Of a stretch of 40,776 bases of DNA, positions 1-7,703 are shown in pieces. Origin of the DNA: an uncultured Bacteroidia bacterium. Lineage in GTDB: Bacteria > Bacteroidota > Bacteroidia > Bacteroidales > Prolixibacteraceae. The notes beneath the pieces are model-generated. The model was given only the letters and a program-made list of their open reading frames with translations. It searched no databases and was not told the DNA's origin. The first letter of the stretch is position 1, and each line of letters starts with the position of its first letter. The translations under genes and the position numbers were made by a program. Where the stretch lies: contig CAIVCR010000021.1 in assembly GCA_903904515.1 (NCBI GenBank), forward strand, positions 1-40,776. The letters run 5' to 3'.

Positions 1-20
1 AGACATTCAAGAACTCTCTG

Positions 21-107
21 CGGAGAGAGGGTGATTCGAACCCCCGACACGGTTGCCCGTGCGGCAGTTTAGCAAACTGCTGGTTTCAGCCACTCACCCA
101 TCTCTCC
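21..107 (-). tRNA. tRNA-Ser (anticodon GCU)
   Basis: Read on the minus strand this is an 87-nt serine-type tRNA. The 7-bp acceptor stem pairs 101-107 with 22-28, with a G discriminator at 21. The anticodon GCU corresponds to plus-strand 71-73 inside a loop reading TTGCTAA. There is a long variable arm, as in class II tRNAs, and a T arm with GGTTCGAATCC. It decodes AGC/AGU. The 3' CCA is not encoded. A strong Bacteroidota-type promoter lies directly upstream. Confidence 0.95.
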
Positions 108-123
108 TTATTTTTGGGTGGTG

Positions 124-154
124 CAAATGTAGGAATCATTTTCACTTGGGCAAA
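124..154 (-). promoter_or_regulatory. Bacteroidota-type promoter of the tRNA-Ser gene
   Basis: On the minus strand a -33 box TTTG (plus 151-154) is followed after 19 nt by the -7 box TACATTTG (plus 124-131), a perfect match to TTTG-N19-TAnnTTTG. The start would fall about 7-10 nt before the mature tRNA 5' end at 107. Confidence 0.75.
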
Positions 155-343
155 ATATTTCCCAATAAAAATCGAATAAAAATCAACTTTCTTTCATTAT
201 TTTTCCAATCCCTTCATACTCAATATTTACCAAAGTAATATTTTATTCAACCAATAAAATGTCAATATTTGTTGCAAAATAGATAAAACAATATTAATTT
301 AGTGCTGTAATAATAAGCAAACGTTCTTTCAAAATACGATATT

Positions 344-522
344 ACCGTGTTAATTCGCAAGATTGGTAAACTCAACATTTCCATTTAACTGAGAAAGCTT
401 TTGACCGCTAAAACAGGCCTTATCCCGCATGCGGGAGTAGCATTGCTACCATTGGAAGTTTGATCAGTCAGGCACTCAAATCCTGTTCTTTCGGGGTTTT
501 ACTCAACGCGAATTAATACGGT
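344..522. repeat. Non-coding 179-bp element with terminal inverted repeats (MITE-like)
   Basis: Within the gene-free stretch 155-535, the ends 344-358 (ACCGTGTTAATTCGC) and 508-522 (reverse complement ACCGTATTAATTCGC) are 15-nt inverted repeats with one difference. Inside lies the perfect palindrome CCCGCATGCGGG (424-435) and a small TAGC/GCTA stem at 438-448. No open frame of note is present. A run of nine T follows at 522-530. The remainder of 155-343 is AT-rich and I see nothing in it. It may be a small non-autonomous mobile element or a structured regulatory region before the amidase; only one copy is seen here. Confidence 0.4.
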
Positions 523-535
523 TTTTTTTTGTTTA

Positions 536-1396
536 ATAAAGCAACATCTTATCATCAGCAAGTTTCTTCTGTCACTTCAGCTATTCGCATCCCTGCTCGT
601 TGGAAGCCGCCTTGTCGGTCAGGAAGGCGACAAATCGACCTCTTCTCCCAAATTCATAACTGAACCATTGTTTGGAAAAGATTTTGAATTGGTGAATTTA
701 ACCGATTACCAGTTAAGGGGGAGCATATTTTATCTCGTAAGCGGCCATGGAGGGCCCGATCCGGGAGCGATGGGAAAAATCGGCAATAATATACTCTGCG
801 AAGATGAATATGCCTATGATGTGACGTTAAGATTTGGAAGAGAACTTCTGCGTCACGGTGCCAAAGTCTATTTTATTATTCGTGATCTCCATGATGGAAT
901 CAGGAATGACCTTTATTTGCGCAGCAGCAAGGATGAGGTTTGCTTTCCCGGCAACGAAATACCATTGAATCAGGTTAAGCGATTAAAGCAGCGCGTAGAT
1001 GCAATCAATACACTTTTTCGCAGTGAAAAGCTGGGAAGTTACAAAAGATGCATTGAACTTCATGTGGATGCCCGTGAGACGAAGAAAAACATCGATCTGT
1101 TTTTTTATTACCATGAAGGGTCTAAAAACGGGGAAAGACTGGCCTCGACTCTTAGAGGCGCCATAGAGCGAAAATATCAACTCAAACAACCGGGAAGAGG
1201 CTACAGCGGCGATGTCTCCACGAGGGGGCTCTATATGCTTGAAAAGACAATTCCAACAGCCGTCTTTATAGAGCTTGGGAATATTAACCATTTCCGCGAT
1301 CAGCAACGTCTGATCTATGAAAATAACAGGCAGGCCCTGGCAAAATGGCTTTGTGAAGGGGTAATCGAAGATTTTCAGAAATCGAAAAAGGATTAA
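536..1396 (+). CDS. Exported N-acetylmuramoyl-L-alanine amidase (Amidase_3), apparent ATA start
   Basis: Zinc amidase that would cleave the amide between N-acetylmuramic acid and L-alanine in peptidoglycan. Amidase_3 signatures are visible: SGHGGPDPGA (first zinc His), a Glu in CEDEYAY, ELHVDA (second zinc His) and VFIELGNI (catalytic Glu). The first ordinary start codon is TTG at 668, but the same frame stays open upstream and encodes a clear signal peptide. Starting at ATA 536 it reads M/I-KQHLIISKFLLSLQLFASL and continues to LVGQE, a typical exported N-terminus. I therefore place the real start at 536 (286 codons), with ATA probably replacing an ancestral ATG. The TTG at 668 would give a 242-residue protein with no export signal. 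The stop codon overlaps the convergent hslR by 4 nt. The enzyme class is secure; the state of the start is the open point. Confidence 0.8.
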   Translation: MKQHLIISKFLLSLQLFASLLVGSRLVGQEGDKSTSSPKFITEPLFGKDFELVNLTDYQLRGSIFYLVSGHGGPDPGAMGKIGNNILCEDEYAYDVTLRFGRELLRHGAKVYFIIRDLHDGIRNDLYLRSSKDEVCFPGNEIPLNQVKRLKQRVDAINTLFRSEKLGSYKRCIELHVDARETKKNIDLFFYYHEGSKNGERLASTLRGAIERKYQLKQPGRGYSGDVSTRGLYMLEKTIPTAVFIELGNINHFRDQQRLIYENNRQALAKWLCEGVIEDFQKSKKD

Positions 1397-1773
1397 TCCT
1401 GGTCTTGAAAACGATCCAGATCACGCCGGTCTTTTTTAGTTGGTCTCCCGGTTCCCCGATCCCGGTCAAAAGAACTCATTTGCTGCCTTATCTCAAGAAT
1501 TTTCAACTCTTCGGGTGGGGTTATGTCCAAAATAAACTCGTGAACCAATTTGGCACCCACACGCTTTCCTGTAATACCAATTACTTTATACGAATAGGTG
1601 ATCGGGTTTTTACGAATTTTAATCACCTCTCCGGGTTTAGGCACCCGTGACGGCTTTACTGAAACTCCTTCAATAGTTACACGACCCTTTTTGCACTCTT
1701 CGGTTGCAAGAGTCCTGGTTTTGAAGAGACGCACAGCCCAAAGCCATTTATCAATACGTACAGGTTCGTCCAT
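1393..1773 (-). CDS. hslR: S4-domain RNA-binding protein, HslR/Hsp15 family
   Basis: Small basic cytoplasmic protein of 126 residues. The N-terminus VRIDKWLWAVRLFKTRTLAT is the hallmark of an S4 RNA-binding domain (about residues 5-65), followed by a lysine/arginine-rich acidic-basic tail (KKDRRDLDRF). Characterised Hsp15 binds stalled 50S subunits that carry nascent chain-tRNA and helps recycle them. That role fits the next gene of the strand, pth, a peptidyl-tRNA hydrolase, although 167 nt of repeats separate the two. The start ATG at 1773 sits at the edge of a 15-bp tandem repeat array. The 3' end overlaps the convergent amidase gene by 4 nt. Confidence 0.85.
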   Translation of the reverse strand: MDEPVRIDKWLWAVRLFKTRTLATEECKKGRVTIEGVSVKPSRVPKPGEVIKIRKNPITYSYKVIGITGKRVGAKLVHEFILDITPPEELKILEIRQQMSSFDRDRGTGRPTKKDRRDLDRFQDQD

Positions 1774-1779
1774 GAAATT

Positions 1780-1872
1780 AAAAATGAAGGAATTAAGAAT
1801 GAAGGAATGAAAGAGCTAAGAATGAAAGAGTTAAGAATGAAAGAGTTAAGAATGAAGGAATTAAAGAATGAA
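1780..1872. repeat. Tandem repeat array, about 15-bp unit GAATGAAAGAGTTAA
   Basis: About five to six imperfect copies of a purine-rich 15-mer (variants GAATGAAGGAATTAA, GAATGAAAGAGCTAA) fill the space between hslR and pth. The array begins a few bases upstream of the hslR ATG, so unit number would change the hslR 5' leader. The period is a multiple of three, yet no supported coding sequence spans it. Confidence 0.8.
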
Positions 1873-1916
1873 ACAAACAGCTAATTTGCAAAGTTTAAAA
1901 TCAAACACTCGAAATC

Positions 1917-1943
1917 GCTAACAGCCTAAAGCCTAAACACCTA
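1917..1943. repeat. Short AGCCTAA-type repeat
   Basis: Three degenerate copies of the heptamer motif AGCCTAA / ACCTAA lie just after the pth stop codon (on the pth strand). The same motif forms the much longer array at 23735-23885, so it is a dispersed simple repeat of this genome. Confidence 0.55.
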
Positions 1944-2504
1944 ATTCTTGTTGTATTTTGTCATGACCTGGTTTGCTCCCATGGTAACAAATGCTTTGAT
2001 AATCTCGATACAGCTTTCCATTTTTGAATTGACGACCTCCTCCTCTTCCCGCGACCAACTTCCCAAAACGTAGTCGACCTGTCTCCCGCGCTGAAAGTCA
2101 CTTCCGATACCAAACCGTAACCTGACGTAATCAAGGCTACCCAGGATCTCATGAATACTTTTCAACCCGTTATGTCCTGCATCGCTCCCTTTTAAACGCA
2201 TACGCAGCTTTCCTAGTGGCAGGGAGAGATCATCGACAAGAATTAATACTTTCTCCAGTTCAATTTTCTCCTTCTGCATCCAGTATTGGACAGAGCGCCC
2301 GCTGAGATTCATGAAAGTATTGGGCTTAAGCAGGATAAGAGTCCTGCCGGCATACTTCATTTCGGCCACTGAGCCATATCGCTTTTCGCTAAAAGAAATA
2401 TTGGACGCCCTTGCGAGGGCATCCAATATCCAAAATCCTATATTGTGACGGGTATTTATGTATTCTTCCCCGATATTTCCAAGACCAACAATAAGGTACT
2501 TCAA
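1941..2504 (-). CDS. pth: Peptidyl-tRNA hydrolase
   Basis: Cytoplasmic esterase that releases tRNA from peptidyl-tRNA that has dropped off the ribosome. The 187-residue length is normal for bacterial Pth. The family's key residues fall at their expected positions: Asn10 in VGLGNIG, His20 in TRHNIGF, Asp92 in ILVDDLSLPLG, and Asn112 in DAGHNGL. The 12-nt gap to the upstream L25 gene suggests one transcript. The rplY-pth pair is a conserved bacterial arrangement, which supports both identifications. Confidence 0.96.
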   Translation of the reverse strand: MKYLIVGLGNIGEEYINTRHNIGFWILDALARASNISFSEKRYGSVAEMKYAGRTLILLKPNTFMNLSGRSVQYWMQKEKIELEKVLILVDDLSLPLGKLRMRLKGSDAGHNGLKSIHEILGSLDYVRLRFGIGSDFQRGRQVDYVLGSWSREEEEVVNSKMESCIEIIKAFVTMGANQVMTKYNKN

Positions 2505-2516
2505 AACTTAAAGTCT

Positions 2517-3107
2517 TTATTTTTTCTTACCTGTTGTAGCTGTATCGGCCATTGCAGCACGAGCAGCACGTGTTACCACAACAGTTGCAACGGGAACAGA
2601 TTTTGCATTTAGAATTTCAATACCCGGAACTTTCACATCCCCAACCCTGATGCTTTCGCTCAGGCCAAGATCTGTTACATCAATGATAATCTCATCAGGG
2701 AAATCTTTTGAAAACCCTTTTGCTTTTAGGGTACGAAGATTCGATTTCAAACGTCCACCCTGCTGAATACCCCTGGCATAACCATCCAGACGGACAGGAA
2801 TCTGTAATTTAACCGGCACATTTTCGCGTATTTCCAAAAAGTCAATATGCAACAATTTGTCGGTAACCGGATGAAACTGTAAAGCTTGCATAAAGGCCTG
2901 GTAAATTTTACCATCAACATCAATTGCAGTCTGATATACTTTAGGGGTATAAATCAGTTTGCGGAATTCGTTTTCGTGAGCCTGGAAATGGATCACATTT
3001 TCACCACCATAAATCACACATGGAACTAAGTCGTTTACTCTCAATGCCTTGGTGTCTTTTTTACCAACTCCCAAACGAGCGGTACCTTTAATTTGAAATG
3101 ATTTCAT
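2517..3107 (-). CDS. rplY: 50S ribosomal protein L25 / general stress protein Ctc
   Basis: 5S rRNA-binding ribosomal protein of the long TL5/Ctc type, 196 residues. The N-terminal L25 domain (about 1-95) contains the VPCVIYGG motif and the HIDFLEI strand. The C-terminal TL5-type beta domain (about 96-185) contains VPVKLQIPVRLDG and IIIDVTDLGL. A short basic tail ends in KKK. It lies 12 nt before pth. A -7-like sequence TATCTTTG is present on this strand at plus 3215-3222, so it may have its own promoter in addition to reading from prs. Confidence 0.95.
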   Translation of the reverse strand: MKSFQIKGTARLGVGKKDTKALRVNDLVPCVIYGGENVIHFQAHENEFRKLIYTPKVYQTAIDVDGKIYQAFMQALQFHPVTDKLLHIDFLEIRENVPVKLQIPVRLDGYARGIQQGGRLKSNLRTLKAKGFSKDFPDEIIIDVTDLGLSESIRVGDVKVPGIEILNAKSVPVATVVVTRAARAAMADTATTGKKK

Positions 3108-3214
3108 TGCTTTTAAAAAATTAACTAATTTGTAATTAAGTGTTTACTCAGATCTCCTCCCGGAAGGCAAGGTATCCGCATCACACCATCAAAGGTATGC
3201 TGTAAAACAGGGCG

Positions 3215-3222
3215 CAAAGATA
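3215..3222 (-). promoter_or_regulatory. Candidate -7 box of the rplY-pth operon
   Basis: The minus strand reads TATCTTTG, a perfect TAnnTTTG, about 108 nt upstream of the rplY start. No clear TTTG is seen at the matching -33 distance, which would lie in the 3' end of prs, so this is only a partial promoter match. Confidence 0.4.
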
Positions 3223-3229
3223 ACTATTC

Positions 3230-4162
3230 TTAAATAAATGCAGTGCTTATTGACTTATTTTCGTAAATCTTTTGTATCACATCCGCAAATAGAGGTGCGC
3301 AGGATAAAACGGTGATCTTTTTTGACTCATGTCGTAACGGAATCGAGTCGGTAACAAGTACTTCATCGATGTATGAATTTTCGATCCGCTCAAATGCAGG
3401 ACCTGAAAGCACTGCATGGGTAACGCAAGCCCTGACAGAATTAGCCCCTTTGGCTTTCATCAGGTCGGCTGCCTTTGTTATGGTTCCTGCAGTATCAATA
3501 ATATCGTCTACAATAATCACATCTTTCCCCTCGACATCCCCGATAAGGGTCATTGAGTCGATATGATTTGCCTTGCTGCGTGATTTATGGCAGATCACAA
3601 GGTCAGTTTTGAGATGTTTGGCAAAAACATTGGCCCGCTTTGTTCCTCCAACATCGGGGGATGCCACCACAATATCGCGAAGACCCATTTGCTGAATATA
3701 TGGGATAAACAAAGCTACTGCACTCAAATGATCAACAGGAACATCGAAAAATCCCTGAATCTGATCTGCGTGAAGATCCATTGTAATAAGCCGGTTGATT
3801 CCTGCAGTTGACAACATGTCGGCCACCAGTTTGGCTCCGATTGAGACCCTGGGTCTGTCTTTCCGATCCTGGCGGGCAAAGCCAAAATAAGGCATTACTG
3901 CGATAATCTTATAAGCAGAAGCTCTTTTGGCGGCATCGACCATTAAGAGTAATTCCAATAAATTATCTGCAGGCGGAAAGGTTGACTGAATAATAAAAGT
4001 GAACGAGCCCCTTATTGTCTCCTCGTAACATGGCTCAAATTCTCCGTCTGAGAATCGGGGACAGGAGGCTTTACCCAGGGCAATTCCTGCATTTTCAGCA
4101 ATCTTCTCGGCCAGATATTTTGATTCTGTACCGGCGAATATTTTGATAAATCCTGTGGACAT
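3230..4162 (-). CDS. prs: Ribose-phosphate pyrophosphokinase (PRPP synthetase)
   Basis: Makes phosphoribosyl pyrophosphate from ribose 5-phosphate and ATP, the precursor of purines, pyrimidines, histidine, tryptophan and NAD. The 310-residue class I enzyme shows the N-terminal FSDGE strand, the PYFGFARQDRK flexible ATP-binding loop, MDLHADQIQGFF, and the PRPP-binding motif with Asp219-Asp220 in IIVDDIIDTAGT. Length and motif order are standard. A near-perfect Bacteroidota promoter is present upstream. Transcription may continue into rplY-pth after a 122-nt gap. Confidence 0.97.
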   Translation of the reverse strand: MSTGFIKIFAGTESKYLAEKIAENAGIALGKASCPRFSDGEFEPCYEETIRGSFTFIIQSTFPPADNLLELLLMVDAAKRASAYKIIAVMPYFGFARQDRKDRPRVSIGAKLVADMLSTAGINRLITMDLHADQIQGFFDVPVDHLSAVALFIPYIQQMGLRDIVVASPDVGGTKRANVFAKHLKTDLVICHKSRSKANHIDSMTLIGDVEGKDVIIVDDIIDTAGTITKAADLMKAKGANSVRACVTHAVLSGPAFERIENSYIDEVLVTDSIPLRHESKKITVLSCAPLFADVIQKIYENKSISTAFI

Positions 4163-4209
4163 AGCTGGAGATTTTATGTTTTTGAATTTAAAGCAATCCT
4201 ATCTGGGAG

Positions 4210-4239
4210 CAAAAGTATACATAATGAACTAACAACAAA
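4210..4239 (-). promoter_or_regulatory. Bacteroidota-type promoter of prs
   Basis: On the minus strand a TTTG -33 box (plus 4236-4239) is followed after 18 nt by the -7 box TACTTTTG (plus 4210-4217). It lies about 48 nt upstream of the prs ATG, leaving a leader of roughly 40 nt. Confidence 0.7.
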
Positions 4240-4307
4240 TCCGATTGTGAATCTTTTTTCAGATATTTCAAGATTCTTCAGGGTCTGAATTTTCATATCA
4301 TTCTCCT

Positions 4308-4907
4308 TCAGGCAGTTGGAGAGACAATATTGTCAATAAAACCCAGCAGTTCGTCCCTGCCTAATTTATTACCTGAAGAGGTGACAAAAAGCGGAGGTAA
4401 CTCTTCCCATGTTTTGAGCATCTCATCCTTGTAAATCGCCAGATTTTTATCCAACTGCTTACGCGACAGTTTATCAGCCTTTGTAAAAACCATTGCAAAC
4501 GGAATTTCATGATATCCCAGGTAGTTCATAAACTCCACATCATTGGCCTGCGGTTTATGACGTGAATCGATTAATGCAAACACGCAATAGAGATTTTCCC
4601 TGATTTGAAGGTACTTGCGAATAAAAGTGAGCCATTGATCGCGCGAAGATCGTCCCACCTTGGCATAACCATATCCGGGTAAATCCACAAGTAACCACTC
4701 ATCGTTGATATTAAAGTGGTTGATCAGGCGGGTTTTTCCCGGAGCTGTCGACACCTTGGCCAAATCGCCAAAACCGGTTAACATGTTAATCAGCGATGAT
4801 TTGCCAACATTCGACCTTCCTACAAAAGCAAACTCCGGCTTATCGGTGACAGGACACAGCTCCGGGTCAGTATTGCTGATTACAAATTCGGCTTTTTTAA
4901 TGATCAT
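4308..4907 (-). CDS. engB: Ribosome biogenesis GTPase YihA/EngB (YsxC)
   Basis: Cytoplasmic TRAFAC GTPase needed for late 50S assembly. All G motifs can be read in 199 residues: G1 GRSNVGKSS (residues 30-38), G3 DLPGYGYAK, G4 TKADK and G5 TSS near the C-terminus. Length is typical of the family. It stands between prs and manA with about 70-145 nt on each side, so it is likely its own transcription unit or part of a loose minus-strand series. Confidence 0.95.
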   Translation of the reverse strand: MIIKKAEFVISNTDPELCPVTDKPEFAFVGRSNVGKSSLINMLTGFGDLAKVSTAPGKTRLINHFNINDEWLLVDLPGYGYAKVGRSSRDQWLTFIRKYLQIRENLYCVFALIDSRHKPQANDVEFMNYLGYHEIPFAMVFTKADKLSRKQLDKNLAIYKDEMLKTWEELPPLFVTSSGNKLGRDELLGFIDNIVSPTA

Positions 4908-4979
4908 CCTTCTCTTTTTGAAACTAATTGACTGAAGCGTTCTACTTCAGTTAAATTCGGATTCGCACTGATGTTGCGA

Positions 4980-5966
4980 TTATTTGATATAAACTTCCAG
5001 TAATTTTGCCTGCTCTCCGTTGTTTGCCGAAAAAATGAAATTACTGATCAGCGCAGGAACCAGAATCGAATCTCCTTTCGAAACCGGAAGAATCTGGTCC
5101 TCCCAGGCAAGTGAACACTCCCCTTCAAGGCAGGTATAAATTACAAAAGTGTCGAGGCCGGTAAAATCGCACTCAACTTCGGCTGTTATTGATAAAAGAT
5201 TAGTTGTAAAGTAGGGACATTCAACCAATTTTGCGGACTTGTTAATTTGGGACTCGTATTCGGTCCGGTAATTGGTTTCAAAGGTGTAATCGATTGCATC
5301 GATTGCCAGTTCAGTATGAAGTTCACGGGGATTACCCTTGTCATCCACCCGGTTAAAATCGTAAATCCGATAGGTAACATCGGAGGTTTGCTGAATTTCA
5401 GCCACAACGATTCCTTTTCCGATGGCATGCACCCGGCCGGCTGGCATAAAGAAAACATCACCCGCTTTGACCTCTTCGAAATTGAGAATCTCCTCCAGTG
5501 TTCCGTTTTCCACACAATGGAGATATTCCTCCTTATCTATTTTCCGGTTAAATCCAGCTATCAGCTGTGAGCCCTGATCAGCCTGTACGACATACCACAT
5601 CTCCGTTTTACCGAATGAATCATGTCTTTCCAGAGCCAGTTCGTCATTGGGGTGTACCTGGATTGAAAGGTTGTCGTTGGCATCAATAAATTTGACCAAC
5701 AGGGGAAATTCCGTTCCAAATTTCTCGTAAACTTTCTCTCCAACCAGATCACCCATATAAACTTCAATCAACTCTTCCAAATTGTTACCTGTGAGAAAAC
5801 CATTTGAAACAACCGATATATCACCCTGAACACCAGACATTTCCCATGATTCCCCACAATTGGACAGCTCCGGAAACTGTTTATTCAGCAAATCGTGTAG
5901 TTTATTCCCTCCCCAGATTTTGTCCTTGCAAATTGGAGTAAATTTAAGCGGATATAGATTATTCAT
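4980..5966 (-). CDS. manA: Mannose-6-phosphate isomerase, class I
   Basis: Zinc-dependent cupin enzyme that interconverts mannose 6-phosphate and fructose 6-phosphate. The 328-residue protein is of the short bacterial class I type. It shows the metal-binding strand SIQVHPND, then GKTEMWYV, and the active-site strand PAGRVHAIGKG followed by EIQQTSDVTYRIYDF. A C-terminal cupin half ends in KGDSILVPA. The upstream Dabb gene ends 14 nt before the manA ATG, suggesting co-transcription. Confidence 0.94.
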   Translation of the reverse strand: MNNLYPLKFTPICKDKIWGGNKLHDLLNKQFPELSNCGESWEMSGVQGDISVVSNGFLTGNNLEELIEVYMGDLVGEKVYEKFGTEFPLLVKFIDANDNLSIQVHPNDELALERHDSFGKTEMWYVVQADQGSQLIAGFNRKIDKEEYLHCVENGTLEEILNFEEVKAGDVFFMPAGRVHAIGKGIVVAEIQQTSDVTYRIYDFNRVDDKGNPRELHTELAIDAIDYTFETNYRTEYESQINKSAKLVECPYFTTNLLSITAEVECDFTGLDTFVIYTCLEGECSLAWEDQILPVSKGDSILVPALISNFIFSANNGEQAKLLEVYIK

Positions 5967-5980
5967 TGAAAAAATTTGAT

Positions 5981-6283
5981 TTAAAATTCAAAGTCAACAG
6001 CAGCCTTACTGCTGGTATTAGCTTTTACTAATTCAATCACTTTAAGATGTTCAGGATGGATCTGGTAGGCAGCCAAATCCCCGAGTGATTCAAAATGGGT
6101 AATCAGACATATATCATTTGCGGAAGTTTTAAGGTCATAATTCTCACCTACCTGCATATATTGAATCTCCTGAATCTTATCTTTTAGTGCCAGTAAAGCA
6201 TGGGTTAATTTACTCCTCACCACTGCCTTCAGATCTTCATTTTCAAATTCCTTTAATTTAAAAAGGACTACATGATTAATCAT
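5981..6283 (-). CDS. Dabb (stress-responsive alpha/beta-barrel) domain protein
   Basis: Small single-domain protein of 100 residues with the opening MINHVVLFKLKEF, typical of Dabb (dimeric alpha/beta barrel) proteins, and the GENYDLKTSANDICLITHFE strand region. Bacterial members are mostly uncharacterised and some bind or transform small aromatic or oxylipin ligands. No substrate can be named here. It sits 12 nt downstream of the YgiT-type gene and 14 nt upstream of manA, so it may be transcribed with either. The family call is solid; the function is unknown. Confidence 0.85.
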   Translation of the reverse strand: MINHVVLFKLKEFENEDLKAVVRSKLTHALLALKDKIQEIQYMQVGENYDLKTSANDICLITHFESLGDLAAYQIHPEHLKVIELVKANTSSKAAVDFEF

Positions 6284-6295
6284 AAATCAACTAAT

Positions 6296-6526
6296 TTAGG
6301 CTGTTTTCTTCATATTAATTACCTCAATTTCAGCTCCGTTTTTACAAGCTTCATCGGCCTTCTCAAGTACTTTTTGGGTTGTTTCACTGTCAAGATAATA
6401 TTCACCGCAATTATCGCAAATACTGGCGTCAACACCCTTTAATACAATAATTGACCCGTTTCGCTCAAGAGTCACAATTGTCTTACCTTTAATCGTTTCG
6501 CCATTTTTACAAATCACACATTTCAT
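6296..6526 (-). CDS. YgiT-type zinc-finger antitoxin-like protein (MqsA N-terminal domain only)
   Basis: A 76-residue protein with two CxxC knuckles, CVIC at residues 3-6 and CDNC near 37-40, and the GEYYLD segment that marks YgiT/MqsA-type zinc domains. MqsA itself has a second, HTH domain; that is missing here, as in many stand-alone family members. The start lies 1 nt beyond the stop of the DUF4258 gene, so the two are translationally linked as a toxin-antitoxin pair in the order toxin then antitoxin. The antitoxin role is inferred from pairing. The lack of an HTH suggests DNA binding, if any, would differ from MqsA. Confidence 0.82.
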   Translation of the reverse strand: MKCVICKNGETIKGKTIVTLERNGSIIVLKGVDASICDNCGEYYLDSETTQKVLEKADEACKNGAEIEVINMKKTA

Positions 6527-6527
6527 C

Positions 6528-6806
6528 TTATTTTTTTTTAATCGTGAAATCGCTACTCCATAAATTATGATCAGGTTTATAGGCTATAATTATAATATTT
6601 TGCCCAAAGTCATTAACTGCATATACAACATGCAACGGCATACTTTCGATATAACCTAAAATCAAAAAACTAGGATATGGTTTATCATCACAATATTCCT
6701 TTATTATAATACCATTTTTTAATATATCCTCAATTTGCTTTTCAGTAATGTTTCTTTTAAACATTTGACTGACTACATGTGCAGAATAGATGATTCTTCC
6801 CTTCAT
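6528..6806 (-). CDS. DUF4258 protein, probable toxin of a type II toxin-antitoxin pair
   Basis: A 92-residue basic protein with the DUF4258 layout: SAHVVSQMFKRNIT (family His and Arg), a central strand YPSFLILGYIESMPLHVVY, and a C-terminal IIIIAYKPDHNLW. DUF4258 proteins are commonly found beside YgiT-type zinc proteins and resemble RelE/MqsR-fold mRNA interferases. Nuclease activity is inferred from that. Upstream, TATTTTTG on this strand (plus 6822-6829) could be the -7 box, leaving a short leader. Confidence 0.8.
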   Translation of the reverse strand: MKGRIIYSAHVVSQMFKRNITEKQIEDILKNGIIIKEYCDDKPYPSFLILGYIESMPLHVVYAVNDFGQNIIIIAYKPDHNLWSSDFTIKKK

Positions 6807-6944
6807 GATATTTCAGTTATGCAAAAATAACACATTATCCTCAAAATTAATTTAAAAAAGGTGGAACGCAACAGCGAATCCTCCGGAATGGGAAAATAAA
6901 TCGCTAATTTTGAATATAGAGTATAATCTAAAAAATTAAACGAC

Positions 6945-7679
6945 ATGCTGCTAAAACTTTTACCTGAACATGTATTATTTATTGATATAGAGACTGTTCC
7001 GCAACATCCTGAACTTACTGATGCCCCGGAGAATATTCAAAAGCTATGGACCAAAAAGGCGGGACAGATTGGGAAAGAGGGGGAAACTGCTGAAGCGTTA
7101 TATAACAGGGCAGGAATTTATGCAGAATTTGGGAAAATCGTTTGCATCTCGGCAGGGAAGATGTTTCGTAAAGGGAAAGAACGGGCCTATCGTGTAATCT
7201 CTTATGCCGGAGATGATGAAAAGAAAATTCTTGAGGACTTTTCGATGATGGTCACCGGATTTATGACCAATCCGATGCATAAGTTATGCGCTCACAACGG
7301 ACAGGAATTCGACTTCCCCTATATTGCCCGCAGAATGTTGATCAATGGGCTGCCGCTTCCACAGGTTTTAGACATTGCCGGAGCCAAACCGTGGGATGTG
7401 AAAGAGGTGATGCTTGACACCCTTCAGCTTTGGAAATTTGGGGATTACAAACACTACACCTCCCTTGAGTTGCTCTGCGCCGTATTTAATATTCCAACCC
7501 CCAAAGATGATATCGACGGCAGCCAGGTAGGGAATGTTTACTACAAAGAATTTGATATACAACGCATTGCACGATATTGCGAAAAAGATACCTTCGCTAT
7601 TGCCCAATTGCTGCTCCGGTTTAAGGGTGAACCCCTGATCAGCCAGGAAAATTACGAAATTGCCACAAAGGAAGATTAG
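6945..7679 (+). CDS. Predicted 3'-5' exonuclease, DEDDy family (PolB exonuclease-like)
   Basis: Ribonuclease H-fold exonuclease of 244 residues related to the proofreading domain of family B polymerases, without a polymerase part. ExoI motif FIDIETVP gives Asp and Glu, ExoII HNGQEFDFPYIARR gives Asp, and ExoIII YCEKDTFA gives the Tyr and last Asp of DEDDy. These four metal-binding acids plus Tyr predict an active enzyme. The substrate is unknown; a role in DNA repair is likely. It is divergent from the toxin-antitoxin pair and has a TAATTTTG -7-like box at 6905-6912. trpS follows after 58 nt. Confidence 0.88.
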   Translation: MLLKLLPEHVLFIDIETVPQHPELTDAPENIQKLWTKKAGQIGKEGETAEALYNRAGIYAEFGKIVCISAGKMFRKGKERAYRVISYAGDDEKKILEDFSMMVTGFMTNPMHKLCAHNGQEFDFPYIARRMLINGLPLPQVLDIAGAKPWDVKEVMLDTLQLWKFGDYKHYTSLELLCAVFNIPTPKDDIDGSQVGNVYYKEFDIQRIARYCEKDTFAIAQLLLRFKGEPLISQENYEIATKED

Positions 7680-7703
7680 CCTGCACTATTTGAATGGTTT
7701 TTA

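Noticed and set aside
53-238. Open frame of 61 codons over the tRNA-Ser gene
   Set aside because: It is the antisense of the tRNA and of its promoter; no protein features.
370-507. ACTCAAC at 370-376 and 501-507 resembles the RYYYAAC core of integron attC sites
   Set aside because: Both copies have the same orientation, no matching GTTRRRY partner is at the right place, and there is no integrase or cassette pattern.
983-1306. Antisense frame of 107 codons in the amidase gene
   Set aside because: Shadow of a well-supported gene; the product has no recognisable features. The same holds for the many antisense frames in the RND genes (for example 19175-19486 and 22522-22758).
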